A DNA stretch of 64,000 nucleotides, taken from positions 1-64,000 of the forward strand of contig JAIBEV010000162.1 in assembly GCA_019459505.1 (NCBI GenBank), given 5' to 3'. The position numbers and the translations under genes are program-made. The DNA is from Candidatus Paracaedibacteraceae bacterium (GTDB lineage Bacteria > Pseudomonadota > Alphaproteobacteria > Paracaedibacterales > Paracaedibacteraceae). Positions within the stretch are counted from its first letter, which is position 1. Each line of letters starts with the position of its first letter. This document shows, piece by piece, positions 28,262-37,741 of the stretch. The notes under the pieces are model-generated. The model ran no database searches and was not told the DNA's origin. It worked only from the letters and a program-made list of their open reading frames with translations.

Positions 28262-30658
28262 ATGACCTACAAAAAAAGCTTGGCAGTAAGTGTTTCTTTC
28301 TTAAGCCTTATGAATAGTCCATATGCTAACGAGTGGAATGATAATAAAGAAAACCTTATTCCTTGGGGACAGAATAACACTCTCCAAAATTTTACTGAGA
28401 ACCATACTTGCCCTTCTCTTCCACCCTACTCTAATTGGAATATGAAGAGTACAAATCAGGATAGTTTTTCATGGCAAAACCTCAAGCATTATGAACAGCT
28501 AACCGAATTATTCAAAAACTTAGCTAACAGAGAACTTTCTTCAATCATTATTAAGCTTATTGACTTAATTAATAATAATGCCTCTTTCTTTTCTCATACA
28601 GATAAAGTTCTTATTGAGGAATTACAAGAGACGGTTTTTAAGTGGCTAATGGATGATGTTTTAACTTATAGCAATTTTAATGAAGACCATAGAGCTGCCC
28701 CCCAGGACACCGATAGTGAAATGGATATGGATGACGACGAAGACGATTGGCGCCGCTCCTATATGGAAGGATTTTATGGCGGAAATTCCGATAATGAAGA
28801 GGATGGGGACGGTTATTATGAATCGGGAGAGGAAGATTATTATGAGGAGCTAGCAGAGAAAGATGATGATGAAGCTTTCTATGAATGGCAAAAACGAAAA
28901 TTATGGGAAATGCTCAATATTGATGTGATGGATATGGATGACTTCACACACACCTCTATTGATCGGTCAGCTATTAAGCGATTTTTAGAACGGCATTGTG
29001 AGGGGGGATATAGCTGGCTTATTAATGAAGTTATTGAAGGAAGTTTTCGAACATCCGAGGACTTTGTCAACAAAATTTCTTCTCAAATTGATGTTCCGCA
29101 AGCCTTGTTATCCAACATTTTCGGCAGCTTATGGTTTGATTATGATTGGGAAGAATTTGATTTCGATGATCCAAATTTTATTGCAAAAACATATAATCAA
29201 ACATTAAGTGATTTATTAGACAACGAGAGAGCGGGAGATGTTAAATCTGGTCTCTTAAACTCTTTGCAAAAACTGTTTGTTTTTAATGGGAGCGATTTTG
29301 ATAGCCCTTTTAATGCTATCCCAAGCCGTTATAAGAAATATGTGGACCAGAATAACTGGCTTAAAGCTTTGATTGAATGGTCTGTGTATACGACCTATCA
29401 AAAAGTTTTTGAAAATCCCGCTAAAAAATCCAACGTTACTTCTTATAAAACGTCGACACCAGCTTTACCGGTTCTTTCTCACTTCCATAAGGAAACGTAC
29501 TTAACAAGCCGTCTTGAAGCAGCCTATGAAAGAGCCCAAGAATCTTATACCAAAGTTTACCCCCATCTTGAAACACGTTACCTTGTCTACGGGAAGGCTG
29601 ATTCCCCCACTCAGGCTCGATTAGATTTACAACAGGCTTTAGGAAACCTAAAATACGTAGGAAAACACCTGGAACCTCATCGAAAAGGCAAAAAGACAGC
29701 CAATGTTTTTGTGCCTGCCCTTTTCTTTATTGTTTCTTCACAATCGGATAAAAATAGCCCTAAGCATTTTCTAGAAGTCCCGCTTACCTTTGAAAATCTT
29801 CCACGCCGTCCCCTTACCTGTCATACAAGCGATAAAGTATTTGAATCAGATTATAGCACAGACCCTTATTATTTTGATCAAGTTAAACACGATGTTATCA
29901 TAGGGAAAGTAATTCAAGGGTATGACGCTGAAGAAGCAGAAAAGAATATCGAAGAACTTATTCATAATGAGGGGTTGTGTAATCCTCAATTGGTTCACAG
30001 TGAACGTGTGCTGGTAGAAATATTAAAAAATCCTCTTCATATTGAAACATTATGTAATAATCTTGTAAGTCGTTTAAGAGAGACTTTTGGGCCTGGCCTA
30101 TATAAAGTGCATGGCGGGACTCTTTTAGGTTATTCTACAAATACCATTTGCCCTAATTGTACGCCCACTCTTCTTAGTTGGCAAAATTCTAAGGCTGAGG
30201 ATCAGTTTTTAAGCATTTTTACGGCCTATATAAATAACCTTAAAGGTGATGTTCAATGCTATACTAAAGGATATAATCCCCACACTAACATGATGGAGGG
30301 ACATAAATTCCGTTTAAACACCTTTATAACAGCAAGTATTAACTTTGATCCGCAGGCAAATGACCTAGCCGATGCCGGTCAGCATGCGCATACAAAAAAC
30401 AAATGTGCCCCCAAAAAAACACACAACCCTCATGCCAAGCTATTTTTTCCCCAAGATGAAATTAACCTTTCTCAACTTCCTCTAGCAGACGATAATACAC
30501 CGGAAAAATTACAGCGTTTTTTTTATGAATTTGTCGGAAAAGACATTCATCCAACGACGATTGAAGAGAACCCTTATTTTAAAGGGAATAAGCTTGCTTT
30601 TCCGGGCATTATATTGTCCAGTGGCAGTGAACCATGGGGACATAATCTGATGCAATAA
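28262..30658 (+). CDS. Large exported acidic protein with deaminase-like HxE/CxxC signature
   Basis: The 798-residue protein begins with a signal peptide (about 1-23, A-Y-A-N cleavage area). Residues about 144-215 are extremely acidic and Tyr-rich. A C-terminal region (about 540-690) has H-S-E at 579-581, in a helix-like segment, and C-P-N-C at 630-633 preceded by a strand-like stretch. That order, with the second pair starting a helix, is how zinc sites of the cytidine-deaminase superfamily look, including bacterial toxin deaminases. I do not recognise the whole protein. Residues 415-560 look like a separate folded domain. It is flanked by intergenic DNA, so it is probably monocistronic. Export plus a candidate catalytic site suggest an effector or toxin; unproven. 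Confidence 0.65.
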   Translation: MTYKKSLAVSVSFLSLMNSPYANEWNDNKENLIPWGQNNTLQNFTENHTCPSLPPYSNWNMKSTNQDSFSWQNLKHYEQLTELFKNLANRELSSIIIKLIDLINNNASFFSHTDKVLIEELQETVFKWLMDDVLTYSNFNEDHRAAPQDTDSEMDMDDDEDDWRRSYMEGFYGGNSDNEEDGDGYYESGEEDYYEELAEKDDDEAFYEWQKRKLWEMLNIDVMDMDDFTHTSIDRSAIKRFLERHCEGGYSWLINEVIEGSFRTSEDFVNKISSQIDVPQALLSNIFGSLWFDYDWEEFDFDDPNFIAKTYNQTLSDLLDNERAGDVKSGLLNSLQKLFVFNGSDFDSPFNAIPSRYKKYVDQNNWLKALIEWSVYTTYQKVFENPAKKSNVTSYKTSTPALPVLSHFHKETYLTSRLEAAYERAQESYTKVYPHLETRYLVYGKADSPTQARLDLQQALGNLKYVGKHLEPHRKGKKTANVFVPALFFIVSSQSDKNSPKHFLEVPLTFENLPRRPLTCHTSDKVFESDYSTDPYYFDQVKHDVIIGKVIQGYDAEEAEKNIEELIHNEGLCNPQLVHSERVLVEILKNPLHIETLCNNLVSRLRETFGPGLYKVHGGTLLGYSTNTICPNCTPTLLSWQNSKAEDQFLSIFTAYINNLKGDVQCYTKGYNPHTNMMEGHKFRLNTFITASINFDPQANDLADAGQHAHTKNKCAPKKTHNPHAKLFFPQDEINLSQLPLADDNTPEKLQRFFYEFVGKDIHPTTIEENPYFKGNKLAFPGIILSSGSEPWGHNLMQ

Positions 30659-30955
30659 GGGGGAATAGCTTTATTTATTATCGAACTCTAAGTAGATATA
30701 AGGTTAATGAACATAATTTCTTAATTTTATATCTGCGAACCGTTTAAGAAGATTTGAAATCAGCCTTCCTGTCATCGCTATTAGAATTTTGTCGGAATTA
30801 CATAAACTAAGATAAAATAATTTTCCCTTTACTGATGAAATTTTCTCTCCAAACTCCTCTGGTCTTATTTCATAGAACAATATCTTTAAATAACAAGCGT
30901 TAGAAATCTATAACACAATTAGTAGGAAAATGAGAAGAAATGCTATATACTATCC

Positions 30956-31051
30956 CATGGCGAAGGATAAAAGGAATTTTACTCTATAATTAATCCAATC
31001 AATTCTAAAATTCCTTAAAAATAAAATTTATTTTTATCCTTCTTCGCCATG
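30956..31051. repeat. 96-base nested inverted repeat
   Basis: CATGGCGAAG (30956-30965) pairs with CTTCGCCATG (31042-31051), GATAAAA with TTTTATC (31032-31038), and GGAATTTTA (30973-30981) with TAAAATTCC (31006-31014). The arms are thus about 26 bases, interrupted only on the right side. It could be a small non-autonomous mobile element or a long RNA hairpin. No target duplication is clear. Confidence 0.6.
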
Positions 31052-31316
31052 AGAATTCAATTATAACAAAAATAATTATTCATTCCTATAGATTATTATA
31101 TAGAAGCTTTATTACTTATATTATTTTTGCAGAAGAAGCCAAGCTTTTGTAAGAAAGTATCCCGAAAGAAAAAATCAGAAAATATATTTTTTTAGCAGAT
31201 TTCCCTGATTCAGATGATTTCTCTTTTTTCAGTCGAGAGTTTTTATAACTTCCACCTTCCCGCAAGCCTTACTTCGAAAATATTATAAAGGCCCTCTTCA
31301 AGACCATAATTATGTG

Positions 31317-31338
31317 AAAAAAGGGGGCAACCCCCCTT
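31317..31338 (-). terminator. Rho-independent terminator after lepB
   Basis: On the minus strand AAGGGGGG-TTG-CCCCCTT is followed directly by further T's (TTTTTT in all), about 25 bases beyond the lepB stop. Confidence 0.85.
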
Positions 31339-31361
31339 TCCCTTATAAATTAATGAGATTA

Positions 31362-32135
31362 TTATTCAATAACCTTTAAGATACGATTGACGCGAATACC
31401 CGGGATCCAAGCCAGCACATCATACCAACGGGCGTCAGTTGAAAAGAATAGAATGCGCGCTGGTCCTAATAAATGATCTTCAGGAATGAATCCCAATTCT
31501 TTCATATAGCGACTGTCTTGCGAGTGATGGCGATTATCACCCATAACAAAGTAATGGCCGGCGGGAACCGTATATTCTGGCGTATTATCAGCTGGATGCA
31601 CACCAAAGGGATACTGCATCAAAATCTCGTGGGCTTTACCATTAGGCAAAGTCTCGCGATAGCGAGCCATAACTTTTACTGAATTATCGCGCGGATCTCT
31701 TAACGTATAGTCATCAAGTTTTTCTAATTTACAGGCGGTACCATTAATGTGCACAATTCCATTTTTGACTTGCACTTTGTCCCCTGGCAAGCCCACCACT
31801 CTTTTGATATAATCAAGCGAATCATCATAGTAAATAGTCATCCGTTTTAACAGGCTTTCTGTCTTACCAACAGGCGCGCGAAACACGGCCACCTGTCCTA
31901 AGGTCGGCTTATCATGGTCCAGAAGGCGGCCCTCAAAAAGAGGGGGAGCAAAAGGAAATGAATAATTGCTGTAGCCATAACTGTACTTTGAAACAAACAA
32001 GAAGTCCCCAATCATTAAGGTAGGATACATAGAAGCAGAGGGGATAACAAATGGCTGAAACAAAAATGTTCTAATCAGAACTGCAATAAATAAAGCCCCT
32101 AAGGTTCCTTTAAGCTCTTTGATTAATCTATCCAT
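31362..32135 (-). CDS. lepB: Signal peptidase I
   Basis: LepB cleaves signal peptides on the outer face of the inner membrane. The 257-residue protein has one N-terminal membrane segment (about 12-32), catalytic Ser35 in P-S-A-S-M-Y-P-T, catalytic Lys111 in Y-I-K-R-V-V-G-L-P-G-D, and the late M-G-D-N-R-H-H-S-Q-D-S-R box. It lies downstream of dnaB (74-base gap), not in the usual acpS-lepB-rnc group. The flanking exported proteins would be its substrates. Confidence 0.95.
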   Translation of the reverse strand: MDRLIKELKGTLGALFIAVLIRTFLFQPFVIPSASMYPTLMIGDFLFVSKYSYGYSNYSFPFAPPLFEGRLLDHDKPTLGQVAVFRAPVGKTESLLKRMTIYYDDSLDYIKRVVGLPGDKVQVKNGIVHINGTACKLEKLDDYTLRDPRDNSVKVMARYRETLPNGKAHEILMQYPFGVHPADNTPEYTVPAGHYFVMGDNRHHSQDSRYMKELGFIPEDHLLGPARILFFSTDARWYDVLAWIPGIRVNRILKVIE

Positions 32136-32209
32136 GAATTTATCCTTTTTTAATTAATAAAATGAGGTATAGGACTGCAAAAGAGTTTAATGCAGAACAT
32201 TCCTCACCT

Positions 32210-33676
32210 TTAAGAGTCCATATAATTCTCAGTCAAATTACCAAATTTAGTCAAGGCTCCATCGAAATAAAGCTTAACAGTCCCCACCGGACCATGACGC
32301 TGTTTGGCAATAATAACTTCAGCTTGCTTATAAACTTTTTGCATTTCTTCTTGCCATTGCATAAATTTATCAGTTCCCTCAGGGGGACGGCGACGCTCAA
32401 GATAATATTCATCGCGATAAACGAACATTACAACGTCGGCATCTTGTTCAATCGACCCTGATTCACGTAGATCAGACAACATCGGGCGCTTGTCTTCCCG
32501 TTGTTCGACAGCACGAGAGAGCTGAGATAAGGCAATAACAGGAACATCCAATTCCTTAGCAATGGCCTTAAGGCCACGGGAAATATCAGAAATCTCTTGG
32601 ACACGATTATCGCCGCCTCGCTTACTCCCACCGGCTTCTATCAATTGTAAATAGTCGATGACAATCAATCCCAATCCATGTTGACGCTTTAAACGGCGAC
32701 AACGATTCCGAATGGCATTCACCGTAATCCCAGCTGTATCATCGATGAAAAGCGGCAAATCTTGCAAGGTACGGGTGACCTCAACAAATTTAGGAAAATC
32801 TTCGGCACGGATATCACCCCGACGAATCTTGTCTGAAGAAACAGCCGATTCAGAGGCCAAAATACGCGATGCTAATTGCTCGGATGACATTTCAAGCGAG
32901 AAAAAAGCCACAGGCGCCCCATTCGGGTCATTATCGAGAACGGCTTTGGCTGCATTAAAGGCTATATTGGTGGCTAAGGTGGTTTTTCCCATTGAGGGAC
33001 GGCCTGCAAGAATTAATAAGTCAGAAGGGTGTAGTCCTCCCAAATAGCGATCCAAGTCAATCAACCCACTGGTCACCCCTACGATATGGGAATCGCGTTT
33101 AAAGGCCATCTCGGCCATTTGCAAAGCCTCTGTAATCGCAAGAGTAAATGGTAAAAGGCCCCCATTGGATTGCCCTTTGGTGGCTAAATCAAATAACTGC
33201 TTTTCAGCTTGCTCAATCTGATTAACGGCGGTTGTATCAAATTCATAGGTCTTAGCACTCCCACAAATTTCTTGACCAATCTTTAAGAGCTCTCGACGCA
33301 AAAAAAGGTCGTGAATCAACTTGCCATAATCAGCCGCGCTTGACATGGACAACACTGAATTTGCCATATCAACCAGATAAGCGGCTCCCCCGACTGCTTC
33401 CAAAGCTTTATCTCTTTCAAAATAATCTTTTAAGGTGACGGGATCTGCAATTTGTCCTCGTTCGACAAAGCGGCAAATGCCTTCAAAAATCTTTCCATGA
33501 ATAGCATCAGCGAAGTGATAAGGCTTTAGAAAATCACCGACCCGCTCCATCATAGAGTTATCAAGCAATAGAACTCCTAATAATCCCTGTTCTGCCTCTA
33601 AGTTATAAGGAGGAGCATCTTCATTTTGGACAGTCACAAGGGAATTACCCTGGAACGGAATAATATCAGATGACAT
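32210..33676 (-). CDS. dnaB: Replicative DNA helicase DnaB
   Basis: The 488-residue hexameric helicase unwinds DNA at the replication fork. The N-terminal primase-binding domain contains P-P-Y-N-L-E-A-E-Q-G-L-L-G near 23. The RecA-like domain has Walker A G-R-P-S-M-G-K-T-T near 225, and the L-S-D-L-R-E-S-G-S-I-E-Q-D-A-D signature lies near 400. No intein is present. It is divergent from the neighbouring 995-residue exported protein gene. Confidence 0.96.
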   Translation of the reverse strand: MSSDIIPFQGNSLVTVQNEDAPPYNLEAEQGLLGVLLLDNSMMERVGDFLKPYHFADAIHGKIFEGICRFVERGQIADPVTLKDYFERDKALEAVGGAAYLVDMANSVLSMSSAADYGKLIHDLFLRRELLKIGQEICGSAKTYEFDTTAVNQIEQAEKQLFDLATKGQSNGGLLPFTLAITEALQMAEMAFKRDSHIVGVTSGLIDLDRYLGGLHPSDLLILAGRPSMGKTTLATNIAFNAAKAVLDNDPNGAPVAFFSLEMSSEQLASRILASESAVSSDKIRRGDIRAEDFPKFVEVTRTLQDLPLFIDDTAGITVNAIRNRCRRLKRQHGLGLIVIDYLQLIEAGGSKRGGDNRVQEISDISRGLKAIAKELDVPVIALSQLSRAVEQREDKRPMLSDLRESGSIEQDADVVMFVYRDEYYLERRRPPEGTDKFMQWQEEMQKVYKQAEVIIAKQRHGPVGTVKLYFDGALTKFGNLTENYMDS

Positions 33677-33755
33677 ATTTTGCTCACTTTAATCTAATCT
33701 TAACCCCACCATAGCATAATTATAATCAAAGAGGAAAAGCTTAGGTTGTTCATTC

Positions 33756-36743
33756 ATGGTTAAATTTACAAAGATCATCCTGTCTGTTCTGGCAATAATA
33801 TTACCCCACCATGCCTGGGCCGATCCGGTTGTGGATGAGGTGTTGGACGATCTCCAACGGGGATCTAACAGCTATTATTCTTATTCCTCCTCGGGTCGCT
33901 GCACGACCACCAAAAACTGTACAGAATATTTCCAACAAAAATTAAGGCAACTCACCGATCAATATAAAGGCGCTCACAGTAAACTCAACCGAACAACGCA
34001 ACAAGCCGATATCGATCTTTTAACTAAAAAACTGGATGTAATCCGGAATTTATCACAACGCTTACCTGCTCTTCTCAAATCTAGTGTATTTTACTCTCAA
34101 AATCTCATCTTTAAAGCAATGTCAGTCCAGGGACAAACCAAATACCGGCAAGGATACCGGGTGGAAATACCAAATTTAGATAGTGGTTTTGATGTTTTAT
34201 CTATTGATCCTACTCACTTGAGCGAAGCGGAGACAACCATTCTTGAACAATTAACCCACGAAGTTCAGGATATGGTTGCCAAAGCAAATTCAACAACAAC
34301 CCCACCGTATACAATAAAACATATCAAAGGAATTAGCTTAAACTATGATGATATTTTAAATGATATTCTAGCCAAAATAGAGAATCAGAATTACACAAAA
34401 ATGGATCGAGAGGCGGCATTGCGCGTCCAACTCAATCTCTTGGATAATGTTAAGGGGCACATAGCACCGGAGGATCCAGCGCTTGCAAAACTCCAAACCT
34501 TAAGGTCCGCGATTGAAACTGAAGCCACTCAAGCTCCTATCAGTGTGGATAATTTAATTTTGTTTCTTCACACAAATTATCAGGATCCATCGGCGCGATT
34601 GGAAAATGAGTCAGAGCATGGTTGGCAAGCCATGTCTCAATCTTTTCTGCCGGCAAAACAACCGCAACAACCAACCCCCACCACCCTGGCAAATCTTAAT
34701 TTTGATGTAACGGTGGGCGGAAAGACATCAAAGTTATCCGCTAAAACGATCGGAATGCGCACTCAAGAAAAACAACGCTTTTATTCCCAAGCAACTATTT
34801 ATAAGGAAATGTCACCGGCAGCTCAAGCGGACTATAGATCTGGCAAACGCTACACCTTAAACCCCACACAGATTGCAAGCCAACTCTTTGCTCCTCTCTA
34901 TCAACCAAGCACAGATGCGGCAACAGAAAACACCCTCGAACAGCTTCAGCAGGAAGTCTTTGAAACAATAAAAGTCGATTCACGAACAAAAAAATCCCCA
35001 CCTTTCCAAGTTACCGAAGTAAGAGGAGCCCATTACAATTACGATCAGATTTTGAATATAATTATTACCGATATTGAGGCAGTTCAAAATCGCCCCAATG
35101 ATCGCCAAGCCAATTTGGTTATTGATCTGGGAATTATTGATAAGTATCTCCAACTCATGGATCAGACTGATAAAAGTTATCAGAAACTTTTAACCTTAAG
35201 ACAAAAAGTTGAAGGAGGACAAGAAACGACAACATCCCGTTATGACTATGGCACCGCCGTTATAAATCCGAAAAATTCATCGCAAGCTCAGTGGCTCACA
35301 ATTAAAAATCAGCTAGCACCCGCTCAACCAGTTCCTCTGCCTGCCAAAATTGTTAATATTGCTGACATTACCCTTAAAGTTAAAGCATTGGGGAAAAGCT
35401 ATACGGTTTCTTTAGCACAGGCTGGTACCACGAATTATGCGCGTCGACGCTTAAGCACAACGACTAAGTATGCCAAAGAAAAAGCAGATATTTTAAAACA
35501 ACTGGTCCGTAACTTGAAAGCACTCAGGTGTAAAAATCGCGATGAATGCCACCGCACTTATCGTAATGAAATTAAAGCGATGAAAGCTCAATTTGGACGA
35601 TCAAAGTATAACAGTAATTCTTATTCTAATTATAGCAGAAATTCCTATTCCGCCTATAGCAGTAACTCTTATTCTGCTTATAACAGCTCAGGATTATATA
35701 ATACCCCCTCCTCCAAACGATCCGGCACTCAAAAGGCTCAAGAAATTGATAATGCTATTCAAGAAATGCTGGAAAATTTTGAAACCGTCCTTATGAACGC
35801 TTTTGATATGGACCGGCCGCAAACTAAACTGATGATTTATAATAAGCTATCAGATAAAGGGCGAACTGATTACCTAAATGGGTTACGCATTAGTGATCCA
35901 AAAGAAGCGCGAATCTTTAAACGCCAAAAACAAAAAGAACCACAAAAAACAAAAACTGATAAAATGGCAATATTCCAATCAGTTCTTTCAATCTTTGGAG
36001 TTAAGCAACCAGCGGCATCTGCCCCCCCTCCTCCGGCATCTCAACCTCAACCGCAACTTAATTATGATCAGGCTGAGAAAAAACTATTGCCACTTGCGTT
36101 CTTTGATACCGATGACATCTTAATTTATACAATGCAGGCTCTAGAGCGGACTATAAGCTCTTGTCGGACTTTTAGTGAGTGCGCCAATAATGATAGTCAC
36201 ATTATTGAAGGGGTAATACGTCTTCTCAATCCAAAAGATCCCGTTATTGGATTTCTTCTTGAAATTACGGATGAATTGAAAAAGGCGCAAAAATCTAATC
36301 CAATTGACGTAGATTCTATTGCCGAAGCTTTTAAAAAAGCAAAGTTTTCAGCGCGCTTGAAACTAGAATCCCAGGATGAAAAAATGTGGGAAAACATTGA
36401 GAGCAAAAAAAACAAAAGGCGTCAAACGCCAGTTCCTCCAAGAGTGGCGAATGCTCAGGCTCTAATAAAAACCTATAACGCAAACCCTCAGCAAGTCCCC
36501 TCGACACTTAGCCAACAAGGTTCCGCTCCTTATCGCTCTTCCTATGGCGGCAGTACGACTTACCCTTCCTCAAACTATAAAGCTTCCTCTACCTATAAGC
36601 CCTCTTCATCCTATGGATCTAATCCGGCGAGCAGTTATAATACTCCTTCTAGTTATGGTTCTTCGTCAAAGGGATATGGGGACTCAAGCAGTAGGTCAAA
36701 CACTAAACCATCTTCTCAACGCTATGCAGAAGCAGCATACTAA
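33756..36743 (+). CDS. Very large exported modular repeat protein, unknown function
   Basis: The 995-residue protein has a signal peptide (about 1-22, ending H-A-W-A-D). Two long copies of one module are visible, about 110-260 and 350-490: each has Y-S-Q, then an M-S step, Y-R-x-G-x-R or K-R, then P-P followed by N-Y-D-x-I-L-N and an N-terminal-to-helix pattern. A third degraded start (Y-N-K-L-S-D-K-G) is near 695. A C-x5-C pair occurs three times (49/55, 592/598, 803/809). Tyr/Ser-rich linkers occur near 38-46, 613-640 and in the last 75 residues, which resemble a flexible or adhesive tail. No known domain is recognised. The start has only a weak ribosome-binding site. Surface or host-interaction function is a guess. 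Confidence 0.75.
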   Translation: MVKFTKIILSVLAIILPHHAWADPVVDEVLDDLQRGSNSYYSYSSSGRCTTTKNCTEYFQQKLRQLTDQYKGAHSKLNRTTQQADIDLLTKKLDVIRNLSQRLPALLKSSVFYSQNLIFKAMSVQGQTKYRQGYRVEIPNLDSGFDVLSIDPTHLSEAETTILEQLTHEVQDMVAKANSTTTPPYTIKHIKGISLNYDDILNDILAKIENQNYTKMDREAALRVQLNLLDNVKGHIAPEDPALAKLQTLRSAIETEATQAPISVDNLILFLHTNYQDPSARLENESEHGWQAMSQSFLPAKQPQQPTPTTLANLNFDVTVGGKTSKLSAKTIGMRTQEKQRFYSQATIYKEMSPAAQADYRSGKRYTLNPTQIASQLFAPLYQPSTDAATENTLEQLQQEVFETIKVDSRTKKSPPFQVTEVRGAHYNYDQILNIIITDIEAVQNRPNDRQANLVIDLGIIDKYLQLMDQTDKSYQKLLTLRQKVEGGQETTTSRYDYGTAVINPKNSSQAQWLTIKNQLAPAQPVPLPAKIVNIADITLKVKALGKSYTVSLAQAGTTNYARRRLSTTTKYAKEKADILKQLVRNLKALRCKNRDECHRTYRNEIKAMKAQFGRSKYNSNSYSNYSRNSYSAYSSNSYSAYNSSGLYNTPSSKRSGTQKAQEIDNAIQEMLENFETVLMNAFDMDRPQTKLMIYNKLSDKGRTDYLNGLRISDPKEARIFKRQKQKEPQKTKTDKMAIFQSVLSIFGVKQPAASAPPPPASQPQPQLNYDQAEKKLLPLAFFDTDDILIYTMQALERTISSCRTFSECANNDSHIIEGVIRLLNPKDPVIGFLLEITDELKKAQKSNPIDVDSIAEAFKKAKFSARLKLESQDEKMWENIESKKNKRRQTPVPPRVANAQALIKTYNANPQQVPSTLSQQGSAPYRSSYGGSTTYPSSNYKASSTYKPSSSYGSNPASSYNTPSSYGSSSKGYGDSSSRSNTKPSSQRYAEAAY

Positions 36744-37059
36744 GATTTGCATCATTAGAGACGCAAACAAGAAATTGAGTGAATGGCTTGCGTGTAATGC
36801 GATAAAAAGCCCCTTTGGTTTTCCCAACTTCACTTACGAATAAAACTAATGCATATGCTAAACCAATAAATACACCAGCAGCCATTAAGAGGGTAAGCCA
36901 TCCCCCTTTTTTATAAGCCAAGCCAAGGCAAGAAAATATTATTATTAAACACAACCCCCTAAATCCATAAAGCACAATCTTTTCTATAGTTGACTTTACT
37001 TCCATAGCCTCTTTAAGAGATATAGACCCTTCCTCTGGCAAGATATCTTTTTCATTCAT
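36703..37059 (-). CDS. Small two-helix membrane protein
   Basis: The 118-residue protein has a charged N-terminus and two hydrophobic segments (about 30-48 and 53-75), followed by a basic tail. I do not recognise a family. Its last 41 bases overlap the 3' end of the convergent 995-residue gene, so the final residues are encoded antisense to that gene's Tyr/Ser tail. It may be co-transcribed with the J-domain gene upstream. Confidence 0.6.
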   Translation of the reverse strand: MNEKDILPEEGSISLKEAMEVKSTIEKIVLYGFRGLCLIIIFSCLGLAYKKGGWLTLLMAAGVFIGLAYALVLFVSEVGKTKGAFYRITRKPFTQFLVCVSNDANLSMLLLHSVEKMV

Positions 37060-37131
37060 GCGTAGGCCTTTAATTTGGTAGTTACTCTCTCTAAAAAGAT
37101 AGTCAGCGCTTGAGAGAATTCAAGTATCTAT

Positions 37132-37698
37132 TTAATAAGATTTCAAGCGTTCGTAGGCTTCTTTAACTTGACGAAACTTATCAATGGCCTGCGGGTCCTG
37201 ATTCGTATCTGGATGATATTGTTTTGCTAATGCTCGATAACGTTGCTGAAGATCTGTCTTCGAAAAATCCTCTTGGAGATCAAGAAGCTTTAGATCTTCT
37301 ATACGCTGTTTCGTCACTGTAAAAGAGGGGTCAGATAAAGGACGGCGCTGTTGGTGGTCAAAAATACCCAGGGGATCATCAAACTCAACCTCAAATGGTT
37401 TATGGTCGCCTTGCTTTCCCAACGGCCAACTCGGGCGTTGCCAGACGACATCAGCGAGACGTTCTTGAAGTTGGTCAGCTTCGCTCATCCCCGTATAATA
37501 ATTCCACTTCGAATTATAATCCCGTACATGTTCTAGACAAAACCATAGCCAGTCTTGACTACCTTTTTCTAAATGATGCCGCGATCGGGGGGCTCGATGT
37601 TCGCCGGGTTGCGGACATCCAGCATGATCACATAAATGTCCGTCAGGCGCCTTATGCGGGTTTCCTCGATCAAACCATTGCGAAAATTTTTCAAACAT
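37132..37698 (-). CDS. J-domain protein with N-terminal cysteine motif
   Basis: The protein of about 188 residues ends in a J domain with the Y-H-P-D tripeptide region (Q-Y-H-P-D-T-N), which stimulates DnaK. The N-terminal half has C-D-H-x-G-C and a later W-F-C-L-E-H-V-R-x-Y-N, a possible metal site typical of alphaproteobacterial J proteins encoded next to bolA. The ATG at 37698 is preferred because homologues begin shortly before the cysteine motif; upstream ATGs at 37740 and 37743 would overlap the divergent bolA start. Confidence 0.85.
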   Translation of the reverse strand: MFEKFSQWFDRGNPHKAPDGHLCDHAGCPQPGEHRAPRSRHHLEKGSQDWLWFCLEHVRDYNSKWNYYTGMSEADQLQERLADVVWQRPSWPLGKQGDHKPFEVEFDDPLGIFDHQQRRPLSDPSFTVTKQRIEDLKLLDLQEDFSKTDLQQRYRALAKQYHPDTNQDPQAIDKFRQVKEAYERLKSY

Positions 37699-37741
37699 AG
37701 CAAGATTATGAGACTCAACCTCACATTTATCAAGAGGCATC

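Larger units (their letters stand above)
30659..31361. other. 700-base intergenic region with a long inverted repeat
   Basis: No convincing ORF or known RNA is visible between the exported protein and lepB. It contains the inverted repeat at 30956-31051 and the lepB terminator near 31317-31338; the rest is AT-rich. Its size makes it a place where a decayed gene or an unlisted small RNA could hide. Confidence 0.5.
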
